NCBI GenBank assembly: GCA_033764055.1
Contig: JANRJI010000097.1
Location: 1 to 64,000, forward strand
DNA: 64,000 bases
Source of the DNA: Ga0077555 sp033764055
Lineage (GTDB): Bacteria > Pseudomonadota > Alphaproteobacteria > Rhizobiales > Hyphomicrobiaceae
Direction of reading: 5' to 3'
The position numbers were made by a program, and so were the translations under genes. Below, piece after piece: positions 16,369 through 25,385 of the stretch. How positions within the stretch are numbered: position 1 is the first letter of the stretch; each line of letters begins with the position of its first letter. The notes beneath the pieces were generated by a model. The model saw nothing but the letters and a program-made list of their open reading frames with translations. It had not been told where the DNA came from and made no database searches.

Positions 16369-17151
16369 TCAGTAGCGGAACTGCTCCGACAGGATGCGCT
16401 CGTCCAGGCTATGGCCCGGATCGAACAGCATCAGGATCTCGATGTGGCGCGCCTCCTCGACGGCAACATGAATCACGGAGCGCGTCTCGACGTTGTCGGC
16501 GACGGCGCTGACTGGGCGCTTCTCGGCTTCGAGAACGTCGATCTCGATATGCGCGCCACTCGGCAGCAATGCCCCGCGCCATCGACGTGGTCGGAAAGCC
16601 GAGATCGGCGTTAGGGCCAGGAGGCGGGCGTCGATCGGCAGAATGGGGCCGTACGCCGACAGATTATAGGCGGTGGATCCTGCCGGTGTCGCCACCAGAA
16701 GACCGTCGCAGGCGAGCTCCTGGAGACGGACCTTGCCGTCCACCGCGATGCGCAGCTTGGCGATTTGATGCGTCTCGCGGAAAACCGAGACCTCGTTGAT
16801 GGCGAGCGCCTTGTGCAGGACGCCGTACGAGTCGCGGGCGGTCATCGACAGGGGATGAATGCGGCTGACCTCGGCGCGGGCGAGGCGCTCCCCGAGCTCG
16901 TCCTCGCGGTACTCGTTCATCAGGAAGCCGACCGAGCCGCGGTTCATGCCGTAGATCGGGATGCGGTCGTTCATGTAGCGATGCAACGTCTCCAGCATCA
17001 GGCCATCGCCGCCGAGAGCGACGATGACCTGGGCCTCGGAGATCTTGGCGTTACCGTAGAGCTCGGTCATGCGCTCGAGCGCGCGTCGGGCCTCGGACCC
17101 GTCGCTCGCCACGAAGGCGATCCGCTCGAACTTGCGCAGCAGGTCTGGCAT
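16369..17151 (-). CDS. nadK: NAD kinase
   Basis: A cytoplasmic ATP-NAD kinase of about 260 residues phosphorylating NAD to NADP. The signature GGDG is present as VIVALGGDGLMLETLH near residue 47. The substrate-binding Asn-Glu lies in ALAINEVSVFRE, and the glycine-rich LLVATPAGSTAYNLSAYGP loop is the second nucleotide-binding motif. It is shorter than enterobacterial enzymes, as is usual in Alphaproteobacteria. ATG 17151 is preferred because AAGG sits eight bases upstream; a GTG at 17160 is possible. It is divergent from cutA. Confidence 0.93.
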   Translation of the reverse strand: MPDLLRKFERIAFVASDGSEARRALERMTELYGNAKISEAQVIVALGGDGLMLETLHRYMNDRIPIYGMNRGSVGFLMNEYREDELGERLARAEVSRIHPLSMTARDSYGVLHKALAINEVSVFRETHQIAKLRIAVDGKVRLQELACDGLLVATPAGSTAYNLSAYGPILPIDARLLALTPISAFRPRRWRGALLPSGAHIEIDVLEAEKRPVSAVADNVETRSVIHVAVEEARHIEILMLFDPGHSLDERILSEQFRY

Positions 17152-17217
17152 ATCGGGCACCTTGATAGGGCCCGGTCGCGACCAGGCGCACTCCCGCTCG
17201 ACAGGAGGAGACTTGAG

Positions 17218-17613
17218 GTGCCAGAAAAGTCAGCCGGAGTAAATGTCGCTGGCTCGACAGGGTTGGCGGTCGTTCCAAGCGAGGACCGGGCAGCCATTGC
17301 GCTCGTCTATGCAACTTATCCGACCGCCGCGGAGGCGGAGCGTATCGGCGCCGAGCTGGTCGGGATGGAGCTCGCGGCCTGCGTCAACATCGTGCCGGGC
17401 ATGCGGTCGATCTACCGGTGGCAGGGCGCGGTGCATCGCGACGACGAGGTGCTGGGTATCGTCAAGACGCGGGCGACGCTCGCCGCCCGGGTGATCGGTG
17501 TGGTGCGGGTGCTGCACCCCTACGTCAATCCGGCGGTCGTCGTGCTGCCGGTCGTCGGAGGCTCGGCCGATTTCCTCGGATGGATCGCGGCCGAGACGGC
17601 GGCGGCATGCTGA
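17218..17613 (+). CDS. cutA: CutA1 divalent-ion tolerance protein
   Basis: A small trimeric protein of the CutA1 family, 131 residues with an N-terminal extension of about 25. The conserved core is clear: ALVYATYPTAAEAERIGAEL, then LAACVNIVPGMRSIYRWQG, DDEVLGIVKT and HPYVNPAVVVLPVVGGSADF. Its role in metal tolerance is weakly established. Start choice: a GTG at 17218 has GGAGG nine bases upstream, and no ATG precedes the conserved region. It is convergent with the TRAP permease gene, whose stop is 18 bases downstream. Confidence 0.92.
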   Translation: MPEKSAGVNVAGSTGLAVVPSEDRAAIALVYATYPTAAEAERIGAELVGMELAACVNIVPGMRSIYRWQGAVHRDDEVLGIVKTRATLAARVIGVVRVLHPYVNPAVVVLPVVGGSADFLGWIAAETAAAC

Positions 17614-17631
17614 GCGTGAATGGCGGTAGGC

Positions 17632-19818
17632 TCAGGCTGGCGTGCTCGTCGGCGATGGTCCGCGCCGCGACGCTTTGATCTGCGAGATCAGAACGGGGAC
17701 GGCAAGCGCGAGGCCGATCAGCGAGGCCGTGCGGCTCGGCATTATCACCAGGATCGATGCGGTGCCGAGGACGAGGCGCAGGGCTGGGCTCATCGGCGCG
17801 AGACCAAATCCCGTCAGCGCTGCGGCCAGCATCACGATGCCGATCGCGCATGTGCCGGCCGTCTCGACGAAGAGCGGCCAGGTGAACTCCTTGGTCACGA
17901 TCAGCATCGCCGGCTGATAGACGAACACGAACGGTACGAGCGCCTTGGCCAGGCCCAGGCGGAATGCTGTGTTGCCGGTACGGAACGGATCGGCGCCGGC
18001 CATGCTGGCGCCGGCATAGGCGGCGAGCGCGACCGGCGGTGTGATGTCGGCGAGGACACCGTAATAGAAGACGAAGAAGTGCGAGACGATCGGTGCCACG
18101 CCGAGCTTGGCGAGCGCCGGCTGGGCGATCGTCACCATGATGATGTAGTTGGCCGTGGTCGGCACGCCGCAGCCAAGGAGCAGGCAGACGATCGCGGTCA
18201 TGATCAGCGTGAAGAACAGCGTCATGGCACCGGGACTGAGCAAGCCGCCGGGCAGCATCAGGCTGAGATGGGCGGACACGGTAGCGGCGGTCGACGTGAT
18301 GATGTCCGACAGCTTGAAGCCAACTCCCGTCAGCGTGACGACGCCGACAATGATACCGACCGTGGCAGCGGCGGCGCCGACGCCGATCGCGTACTTGGCG
18401 CCGAGCACGAAGGCATCGAGAATGTCGACCAGGCGCGCCTGGCCCTCGGTGCTGTCCTTCAGGACGCCCCAGGTGCCGGCAGCGATGCAGGCGGCCAGGA
18501 TCGGGCCGAGGGCGATCCACTCGGTCAGGACATCGAGCGCCACGCTGGCAACGATCGCGGCCAGCAAGGCGACGGCCACGAGAGGGTTGCGCTCGGTCAG
18601 GCCGACCACCACGCAGGCGACGATGCCCCAGAAGGCGGCGAGGTAGGGCGTGAAGCCCGAGAACAGAACGATGAGCAGGACCAGCAGCGGGATGGCTGCG
18701 GGCCAGCTCGCGGCCAGGACCGCGCTGGCACGCGGCAGGTCGGCGGCCGGCACGCCGCGCATGCCGAGCTTCCTCGCCTCGAAGTGCACCTGGCACAGCA
18801 CTCCAAAAAAATGCATGAAGGCCGGCACCATCGCCGCCAGAATGATCGTCTGGTAGGAGACGTTGAGGTACTCGATCATCAGGAAGGCGGCGGCACCCAT
18901 GATCGGAGGCGTGATCTGTCCGCCCGTGGCGGCTGTCGATTCGACGGCAGCCGCGAAGTGGCGCGGGTAGCCGATGCGGATCATCATCGGGATGGTGAGT
19001 GAGCCGACCGTCACCGTATTGGCGATCGACGATCCCGAGATCATGCCGAAGAGGCCCGAGGCGAAGATCGAGACCTTGGCCGGGCCGCCCGACAGTCGGC
19101 CCGCCAGCGCCGTTGCGAGGTCGATGAACATGCGGCCGAGCCCGATGCGCGTCGCCAGCACGCCGAACAGCACGTAGTGGAAGACGTAGGTGGCGACGAC
19201 GCCGAGCGGGATGCCGTAGATGCCTTGGCTCGTCAGGTAGAGGTGGTTGACGACGCCCTTCCAGGTGTTGCCCGGGTGGGCGAGGATGCCCGGCAGCGAC
19301 GGCCCGATCAGGGCATAGACGATGAGCAGCGACCCAATGATGACCAGCGGTATCCCGACCGCCCGCCGCGTTGCCTCGAGCAGCACCACGATCAGGATCG
19401 TGCCCATTACCCAGTCGATGACAAGCGGGTTGCCGACGCGGAAGGCAAGGTCGTCGTAGATCCACGGCACATAGAGGCTGGCGGTTGCGGCGCCGGCGGC
19501 GAGCAGCCAGTCGATCAGCGGGATGCCGAGCGGCGCCGCCACGGATGAGACCCTCGCCTCGCTGCGCCGATGCTTGCGGCCGGCGAAGACGAGAAAGATC
19601 AGGCCGAGCACGAAGGCCATGTGGATGCCGCGGTGCGTCGTCTCGCGGAGCAGCCCGAAGCCGGCGGTGTAGGTGTGGAAGAACGAGAGCACCAGCAGCA
19701 GACCCGAGACCAGCCAGCCGGCCGACGGTGTCAATGGCCGGAACTGCATCTCGGGGTCGAGGTCCGCCTCGATCTCCTGGAGGCTGCGTGGCTGTCCGGC
19801 CGTGCTGTCGGTTGTCAT
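17632..19818 (-). CDS. TRAP transporter permease, fused 4TM/12TM subunits
   Basis: This 728-residue inner-membrane protein fuses the DctQ-like (4 helices) and DctM-like (12 helices) parts of TRAP carriers, a form found with TAXI-type binding proteins. Conserved segments include FGMISGSSIANTVTVGSLTI and ESTAATGGQITPPIMGAAAF in the first repeat, and LLGCGVPTTANYIIM and ADITPPVALAAYAGA in the second; the paired Gly/Pro-rich loops line the transport path. ATG 19818 is preceded by a GGAG site. The usual partner, a TAXI periplasmic receptor, is not adjacent, so the binding protein must be elsewhere. Likely substrates are C4-dicarboxylates or amino acids such as glutamate. Confidence 0.9.
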   Translation of the reverse strand: MTTDSTAGQPRSLQEIEADLDPEMQFRPLTPSAGWLVSGLLLVLSFFHTYTAGFGLLRETTHRGIHMAFVLGLIFLVFAGRKHRRSEARVSSVAAPLGIPLIDWLLAAGAATASLYVPWIYDDLAFRVGNPLVIDWVMGTILIVVLLEATRRAVGIPLVIIGSLLIVYALIGPSLPGILAHPGNTWKGVVNHLYLTSQGIYGIPLGVVATYVFHYVLFGVLATRIGLGRMFIDLATALAGRLSGGPAKVSIFASGLFGMISGSSIANTVTVGSLTIPMMIRIGYPRHFAAAVESTAATGGQITPPIMGAAAFLMIEYLNVSYQTIILAAMVPAFMHFFGVLCQVHFEARKLGMRGVPAADLPRASAVLAASWPAAIPLLVLLIVLFSGFTPYLAAFWGIVACVVVGLTERNPLVAVALLAAIVASVALDVLTEWIALGPILAACIAAGTWGVLKDSTEGQARLVDILDAFVLGAKYAIGVGAAAATVGIIVGVVTLTGVGFKLSDIITSTAATVSAHLSLMLPGGLLSPGAMTLFFTLIMTAIVCLLLGCGVPTTANYIIMVTIAQPALAKLGVAPIVSHFFVFYYGVLADITPPVALAAYAGASMAGADPFRTGNTAFRLGLAKALVPFVFVYQPAMLIVTKEFTWPLFVETAGTCAIGIVMLAAALTGFGLAPMSPALRLVLGTASILVIMPSRTASLIGLALAVPVLISQIKASRRGPSPTSTPA

Positions 19819-20286
19819 CGGCAGGTCTCCGCTCTGGCGGGGAAGGTGGGCAGGTGGCACGCGGGTGCCGCCACCTCTCGATGGTTCGAGGCGACAGCGA
19901 AGCCGGCGAGCCGCGACTGCTGGGTAGCACGCGGTAGTTCCCGGCGTCCGGAGTGTCAACAATCCGGGGCCGACCTGCGCTACCGGCACTGGTGCACCGG
20001 GCCGTCCCGCGGAGGGGCATCGGTCACGGCAGGAAATCGGCGGTGAGCTGGAAGCCCGTCGCGCGAAGACTTGCCCCCGTGTGACCGCTCCTCCTGATCC
20101 GTCTCCCTACAGTCATAAGCGCCTCGGTTTTCAATCGTGTATGACGTGCTTTTCCTATTATCTTTGGCGTGACCTGACGACTACGGTAATTTTCATTGCC
20201 AAAATTGCCCATCGTGCCTCTATCGACAATCGCCCACTCCGATGCGACAAAAGCCATGGTCGGCGATTTGCGTAGTGGATGGATCG
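19819..20286. other. Long divergent intergenic region with an AT-richer core
   Basis: About 470 bases separate the TRAP permease and the FHA-domain gene. The part from roughly 20110 to 20230 is clearly less GC-rich than the surroundings and would be the natural place for both promoters. No small gene is convincing: the minus frame 20024-20257 lacks a ribosome-binding site and any recognisable family. Confidence 0.45.
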
Positions 20287-22257
20287 ATGGCGCTCGAAGT
20301 TACTTGGACGGATAATCGGTCTCCGGCGCCGGCAGCCTCGCAAGGGAGAAAAGTGCTCGCTGGGCCAGGGCCATTCAATATAGGCCGGTCAAAGGCCAGT
20401 GAGATCGTTCTGGATCATCCCCAGGTTTCGAGACTCCACTGCGAGATTTCGGTCGCAGGCCGACGGGTGACGGTAGCCGACAAGGGCGGCGTGAATGGGA
20501 CGTTTCTCGATGGCCGGCCGATTGAGCGAGGTGATTGGCCACCGGGTCGGCGCCTTGGGGTTGGCCCGTTCGAGCTGTCGTTCACATGGATTCAGCACGC
20601 GGAGCGAGAGCTGGTGGAGGTCGAGCCCCCACCGCGCGAGCCTCTCGCAACCGGGCGGGGAGGCCCGAGCCGGACCGATTCCGATTTTCCGGGACAGCTT
20701 TTCGCGCAGAGGGTGGTCCCGCTGCGAGATATTCGGGCGTCGGGTCGTCTTTCTGGTGAAACGATCTATGCCACGATCGGTGGCGGCATGGGCAGCTTCT
20801 GCTGGGTCGATTTCCTTCGCAATTATGGTGTGCCCGCCGAGGACATCCGAGTATTGGGGGTGGCTACCGACAAGCGCCCGTATGCCAAATACGACCGGCT
20901 CTGCCGCAATTCACAGATACCTGATCACGAGCGATTGCGGTCCAATTCGATCTCGGCGCCTGACAATATCTGGGGATTTCCCGGATATGCCAGCCGGGAG
21001 ACGGTGCGGGACCTTCTGTCGGGGCGCATCGGGGGTCTCAAGCATGTGCTGCAGGTGTTCGGCGAGGAGATGCTGACCGAGAGCTACACGCCCCGGATCG
21101 GGGACATGAAGCGCTCCATGGATGCCGAGGCCTTGCGCATCGGGTGGGATGTCATGTGGATGGCGGCCCAGGTGGCCGGCATCCGCAAGACCGACGACGA
21201 GCGTTACGTCATCGCCTATCGCGTCCCGAGCCAGGCTGCGCCGAGTGTCGATCGATCGGAGCGACAGCGCTTCCTGCTCGCTCGCTACATCCATATTGCG
21301 ACGGGCTATCCGGCCTTCAACTTCCTTCCGGATCTGAGGGATTTCCGACAGGCACACCCGCAGTCGCGGGCAGTGGTCAACGCCTACGAGGACCACGAGG
21401 AAGTCTACCGCACGCTTCAGCAGAAGGGTGGGACCGTGTTGATCCGAGGTCGGGGCATCGTCGCGTCACGGATCATCCAGCGACTGTCGGAGGTGCGCGA
21501 GAGGAACACAGGTGTTCGCATCCTGCATCTCGTCCGCTCGCCCGTGAAGCAGGGTCACAAGTACGATCTGGCGACGCGACCGGTGCGCAACGACGTGGAG
21601 CACCAGCCGTTCAACTGGCCGAAGGCGAGCTGGGGGGGCACGTATCGCAAGCTCCTCGAGGGGGCCTCGCCCGAGGAGCGGGCTCGGCTGCTCGCGATTT
21701 GGGGCGGCACCACCACCGTCAATCGGGCCAGCTGGAACAACATCATCGAGCAGGGCACCAAGGAGGGCTGGTACAAGATCTTCTACGGCAACGTCCGCTC
21801 CATCATGAGTGTCGACGGCCGTATCGAGACACGACTGGACTCGTCGGACCCTTTTGCCGAGAACGTCGACCTTGCGGCCGACTACGTGATCGACTGCACG
21901 GGGCTGATCGCGAGCCTCGATGAGACGCCCTTCATCGGCGATCTCATCCGCACCTATGACCTCGAGCGCAACAAGGGCTCGGGCGAGGAAGGCGAGGTGC
22001 GGCGGCTCTCGGGGCTTGCCGTGACCAACGATTTCGAGATCGCGGGCTTGCGCAACGGCCGGGCGCACGCTTGGGCTGCTGGTGTCGTCGTGATCAATGG
22101 CCCCTATGCGGCCGTCGACAGCTTCCTCGGCCTGCAATACGTCGCGCTCCGGTCGGCCGACAGGCTCGCCTCGCTCGGGGCGCCCCACGTCTCTCGCTTC
22201 GGACCGCTCAGGTCCTTCTGGCAATGGACCAAATGGTGTCGCGGCGCTGCGCCCTGA
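20287..22257 (+). CDS. FHA-domain protein fused to a Rossmann-fold oxidoreductase-like module
   Basis: A 656-residue two-part protein. Residues about 22-95 form an FHA phosphothreonine-binding domain: NIGRS (31-35), SRLHCEI (48-54) and VNGTFLDG (69-76) carry the usual Gly-Arg, Ser-x-x-His and Asn. After a linker, TIGGGMGSFCWVDFLR (about 163-178) looks like a dinucleotide-binding loop, and the remaining 480 residues resemble FAD/NAD-dependent oxidoreductases. ADYVIDCTGLIASLDETPF is typical of such folds. The C-terminus includes WAAGVVVINGPYAAVDSFLG. The chosen ATG gives the usual short lead before FHA; 20242 is an alternative. Partner kinase and substrate are unknown. Confidence 0.75.
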   Translation: MALEVTWTDNRSPAPAASQGRKVLAGPGPFNIGRSKASEIVLDHPQVSRLHCEISVAGRRVTVADKGGVNGTFLDGRPIERGDWPPGRRLGVGPFELSFTWIQHAERELVEVEPPPREPLATGRGGPSRTDSDFPGQLFAQRVVPLRDIRASGRLSGETIYATIGGGMGSFCWVDFLRNYGVPAEDIRVLGVATDKRPYAKYDRLCRNSQIPDHERLRSNSISAPDNIWGFPGYASRETVRDLLSGRIGGLKHVLQVFGEEMLTESYTPRIGDMKRSMDAEALRIGWDVMWMAAQVAGIRKTDDERYVIAYRVPSQAAPSVDRSERQRFLLARYIHIATGYPAFNFLPDLRDFRQAHPQSRAVVNAYEDHEEVYRTLQQKGGTVLIRGRGIVASRIIQRLSEVRERNTGVRILHLVRSPVKQGHKYDLATRPVRNDVEHQPFNWPKASWGGTYRKLLEGASPEERARLLAIWGGTTTVNRASWNNIIEQGTKEGWYKIFYGNVRSIMSVDGRIETRLDSSDPFAENVDLAADYVIDCTGLIASLDETPFIGDLIRTYDLERNKGSGEEGEVRRLSGLAVTNDFEIAGLRNGRAHAWAAGVVVINGPYAAVDSFLGLQYVALRSADRLASLGAPHVSRFGPLRSFWQWTKWCRGAAP

Positions 22258-22258
22258 T

Positions 22259-22288
22259 CCCTTCCTGCGGCGGCTGCCGCAGGAAGGG
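22259..22288. terminator. Strong hairpin between convergent genes
   Basis: A perfect 13-bp inverted repeat with a four-base GGCT loop begins right after the stop of the FHA gene and ends 22 bases before the stop of the convergent EF-G-like gene. There is no T-tract on either strand. It probably acts as a bidirectional terminator or transcript-end stabiliser for both genes. Confidence 0.7.
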
Positions 22289-22310
22289 CATGCGGGGTGC
22301 CGTCTCCGGC

Positions 22311-24359
22311 CTACTCGGCGGCTGCTCGTGAGGCGGCGAGCACCTGGTCTGCGTGACGGCCGGTCAGCTCGGCGAGATGGTCGAACCGCGCCGTGAACGC
22401 CCCGACGCCGGCAGTGGCGGACCGCAACTCCACGATCAGGTCCTGGATCTCGCTCTCGGGCATCCTGGCCTCGACCACGTCCCACCCGGTCCAGCCCTCG
22501 CGGGCGTCGAAGCCGAGGATTTGGCCGCGGCGCTGCGAGATCATCGCATTCACCCGGCTCGTGGCCTCGTTCGGCACCGCGATCGAGACGTGCATGACCG
22601 GCTCGAGCAGCACTGGCGCACACTTCGGCAGACCTTCCGCCATCGCCAGGCGACCGGCCTGGCGGAAAGCCATGTCGGAGGAGTCGACCGTGTGATAGGA
22701 GCCGTCGGTCAAAGTGCCGGCGACGTCGACGACGGGGAAGCCGAGCGGCCCCGTCTGCAGATAATCCTTCACGCCGATCTCGACCGACGGAATGAACTGG
22801 CGCGGCACCACGCCGCCGTGAATGCGCTCCGAGAATTTGAAGCCCTCGCCGCGGGGCAGCGGTGCGATCTCGAGCACGACGTCGCCAAACTGGCCGTGAC
22901 CGCCGGACTGCTTCTTGTGCCGTCCGCGGATGCTGATCGGCTTCTTGATCGTCTCGCGGTACGGCACCTGCCTTGGGCTGGTCATCGCCTCTATGCCGTA
23001 CTTGCGCTGCAGGCGCTCCAGCGTGACGCGCATGTGCATCTCGCCCTGTCCCCACAGCACCATCTGGTGGGTATCCTGCGACTGCTCGAGGCGTAACGCG
23101 GTATCCTCTTCCATGGCCTTGGCGAGCGCGGTCGTCAGCTTGACCTCGTCCTTGCGGTCCTTGAGGGCGATGGCGACGCCCAGCACGGGCGCCTGGGGCG
23201 GGTCGATCGGGATCTGCACGATACCGGACTTGTCGGTGGTCAGCGTCTCGCCCGTCTTGATCTTCTCGAGCCGGCCCAGGGCCACGGTGTCGCCCGCGAC
23301 GGCGCCCCCTCGCTTCCTCGCCTCCTGGCCCAGCATCGACATCACGCCGGCGATGCGCTCGGTCTCGCGGGCGCCGGTGACGCTGGTGCCCTCCTCCAGA
23401 TGCCCAGTGAGCACCCGCGCGAGAGAGAGCTTGCCGCCGTGAGCCGTGTGGATCGTTTTCATCACGACCGCCGAGGTGGCCGCATTCTCGAGCTTCAGCC
23501 GGCGCACCGTCTGGTCGACGAACGGCGCCTCGTGCCGCAGCGCTTTCAACAGGCGCAGGATGCCGTTGCCGTTGGCGGCCGAGCCGACCAGGACGGGGCA
23601 GATCAGGCCCTCCTTCAGCTCGCGCTTCAGGTCGTCGAAGATGCGGTCGCGGGGCGGGGCGATGTCGGAGAGCAGCTGCTCCATCAGCTCATCGTCATAG
23701 TCGGCGAGCTTCTCGAGCATGGCGAAACGCGCGTCCTTCTCGCGGTCCATCACGGTCGCCGGCATGTCCACCACCTCCGACGGGGCATGCTCGCGGTAGA
23801 CGAAGGCGCGCTCGAGGGCGAGGTCGACGAAGCCGGTGGCGATGCCGTTCTCCCAGATCGGGATCTGGCGCAGCACCAGCGGGGTGGCGCTCGCCGGCTG
23901 CAGCATCGGCAATATCTCGCGCACCGGCGTCGAGAAGCTGTCTATCTTGTTCAGGAACAGGAAGCGGGGGATGCCGCGATCCTCGAGCTGCTTCAGGATG
24001 ACCTGCAGCGCTGGAACACGCTTGTGGTCGGGCTCGGTGACGACGATGGCCGCGTCGCAGGCGGCGAGGATGGCGTTCGCCTCGGCCTGGAACTCGATGG
24101 AGCCGGGACAGTCGACGAAGGTGTACCGGTCGCCGAGGAACTCCACGTCGGCGATATTGGCCTCGACGCTCATGCCGTGGTCCCGGGCCTCCTCGGAGGC
24201 GTCTCCGACCGTGTTGCCATCGGCGATCGAGCCCTGGCGCGTGATCGTGCCGGTCCGATGCAGGATGGCTTCGAGCAGGGTCGTCTTGCCGGACATGAAT
24301 GGTCCGACCAGTGCGATGCAGCGGGCACTACGGCCCGCCCCGCCATCGGCTTTACCCAT
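22311..24359 (-). CDS. Elongation factor G-like GTPase (EF-G paralogue)
   Basis: This 682-residue translational GTPase is of the EF-G-like group distinct from canonical FusA. G1 is VGPFMSGKTTL, G3 is DCPGS (in place of DTPGH/DxxGH), and G4 is NKID. Domain IV and V segments are clear, such as GGHGQFGDVVLEI and GRLAMAEGLPKCAPVLLEPV. The usual switch residues after G3 differ: Ser replaces the catalytic His of the DxPGH motif, so GTP hydrolysis may be altered. Such paralogues are common near non-ribosomal loci in Alphaproteobacteria and their role is unsettled. It stands alone, convergent with the FHA gene. Confidence 0.88.
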   Translation of the reverse strand: MGKADGGAGRSARCIALVGPFMSGKTTLLEAILHRTGTITRQGSIADGNTVGDASEEARDHGMSVEANIADVEFLGDRYTFVDCPGSIEFQAEANAILAACDAAIVVTEPDHKRVPALQVILKQLEDRGIPRFLFLNKIDSFSTPVREILPMLQPASATPLVLRQIPIWENGIATGFVDLALERAFVYREHAPSEVVDMPATVMDREKDARFAMLEKLADYDDELMEQLLSDIAPPRDRIFDDLKRELKEGLICPVLVGSAANGNGILRLLKALRHEAPFVDQTVRRLKLENAATSAVVMKTIHTAHGGKLSLARVLTGHLEEGTSVTGARETERIAGVMSMLGQEARKRGGAVAGDTVALGRLEKIKTGETLTTDKSGIVQIPIDPPQAPVLGVAIALKDRKDEVKLTTALAKAMEEDTALRLEQSQDTHQMVLWGQGEMHMRVTLERLQRKYGIEAMTSPRQVPYRETIKKPISIRGRHKKQSGGHGQFGDVVLEIAPLPRGEGFKFSERIHGGVVPRQFIPSVEIGVKDYLQTGPLGFPVVDVAGTLTDGSYHTVDSSDMAFRQAGRLAMAEGLPKCAPVLLEPVMHVSIAVPNEATSRVNAMISQRRGQILGFDAREGWTGWDVVEARMPESEIQDLIVELRSATAGVGAFTARFDHLAELTGRHADQVLAASRAAAE

Positions 24360-24633
24360 GGCTTCGCTCCTTTGTCTCCCAGGCAGCCGGACGCAATGGC
24401 CGCGGCCCGCGCCTGGGAGGAAGGACGCGGCAGTTCATCGTGGACCCGGTCGAGAGGGACGCGCAAGTGCCGATGTGACAGAAATTTAGAAACCACGTTC
24501 ACCCCGAGAAACGCGTCCTTCTCGCCACGCGCGGAATTTGTTGTGTCACGCGCCTCCGGCGATCATGTTCAGGCCGCAATTGGCTCTCAGGTGGCGCCGC
24601 GTTCGGAACGTCGGTGCTGATGGGGAGATCGAC

Positions 24634-25239
24634 ATGCGGATGGGACGTCTCGTGGCTGTTGTGGGAGCGGGAGCGGTGATGGCGGCCGCCCTGGGACAGG
24701 CGGTTGCGCTCGAGGAGGGCAAGGACGAGAAGGCGGCGCTGAAGGCGTGCGAGAAGAGCTTGTGCGAGCTTGTCACGAGGAAGCAGCCGGCCGACGGCGA
24801 CTTCTCGTGCGGCCTGTCGAAGACGTGGCAGAAGACGGAGCTGAAGGAAGGCTCCTCGGCCGGCAAGCTCAGTTGGGGTTTCGGCGATGCCCGCTGCACT
24901 GTCGACCTGAAGCTCGCCCGCGCCGTGGTGATCTCCGCAGTGAAGGATCCAAAGTCCACGCTCCAGTTCCCGGATCATGCGGTCAACTGTGAGATCGAGG
25001 GCGAGAAGGACGTCACCAAGGTGAAGGCGACGCTGGCGCCGAAGGCCGAGTTCGTGGACGGCAAGGTCGCGAAAGTATGGGTCAACCTCAAGGAGGTGGA
25101 GGGGCCGGCCGTCGTGAAGGGGCTCGCCTTCGCTGCAGCCAAGCTCGAGGACAATCTCGGCGTTTTCCACAGCGCGCTGGTCAAGGCGCTCAATCACATG
25201 CTGCACGAGAAGTGTCCGCGGATCGCGTCTGGCGGCTGA
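24634..25239 (+). CDS. Secreted protein of unknown function, member 1 of a tandem pair
   Basis: A 201-residue protein with a signal peptide (MRMGRLVAVVGAGAVMAAAL, cleavage near AVA-LEEG), so periplasmic. The mature part has Cys residues in LKACEKSLCELV, FSCGLSKTW, ARCTVDL, NCEIEG and HEKCPR, suggesting disulfides. No family name is recognised. The next gene encodes a protein with the same order of features, including x-CEI/CEV, a KATLAPKAEF-type strand and a C-terminal helix ending near a conserved basic patch. They therefore look like ancient duplicates. The ATG at 24634 has a GGGGAG site; earlier in-frame ATGs lack one. Confidence 0.72.
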   Translation: MRMGRLVAVVGAGAVMAAALGQAVALEEGKDEKAALKACEKSLCELVTRKQPADGDFSCGLSKTWQKTELKEGSSAGKLSWGFGDARCTVDLKLARAVVISAVKDPKSTLQFPDHAVNCEIEGEKDVTKVKATLAPKAEFVDGKVAKVWVNLKEVEGPAVVKGLAFAAAKLEDNLGVFHSALVKALNHMLHEKCPRIASGG

Positions 25240-25385
25240 GCAATCGACCGCAGAGGGGCGGGCTGTCGTGGCGGACGGATCGGCGCCGGGGCCGAGTGAC
25301 CCGGCGCCGTCACGTTTCCTCCGCGAGCCCGCCGCAATCACCGTGCTCCCATGCTGCCGGCAATTCCGGGCTGGGAGACATTGGA

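Noticed and set aside
17620..19002. 460-codon plus-strand frame opposite the TRAP permease
   Set aside because: Gln/Glu/Asp/Arg-rich antisense of membrane helices; no homology and no start signal.
20024..20257. 77-codon minus-strand ORF between TRAP and FHA genes
   Set aside because: No ribosome-binding site, no family, and it covers the likely promoter region.
23400..24620. 406-codon plus-strand frame opposite the EF-G-like gene
   Set aside because: Antisense of a well-supported GTPase; composition typical of shadow frames.
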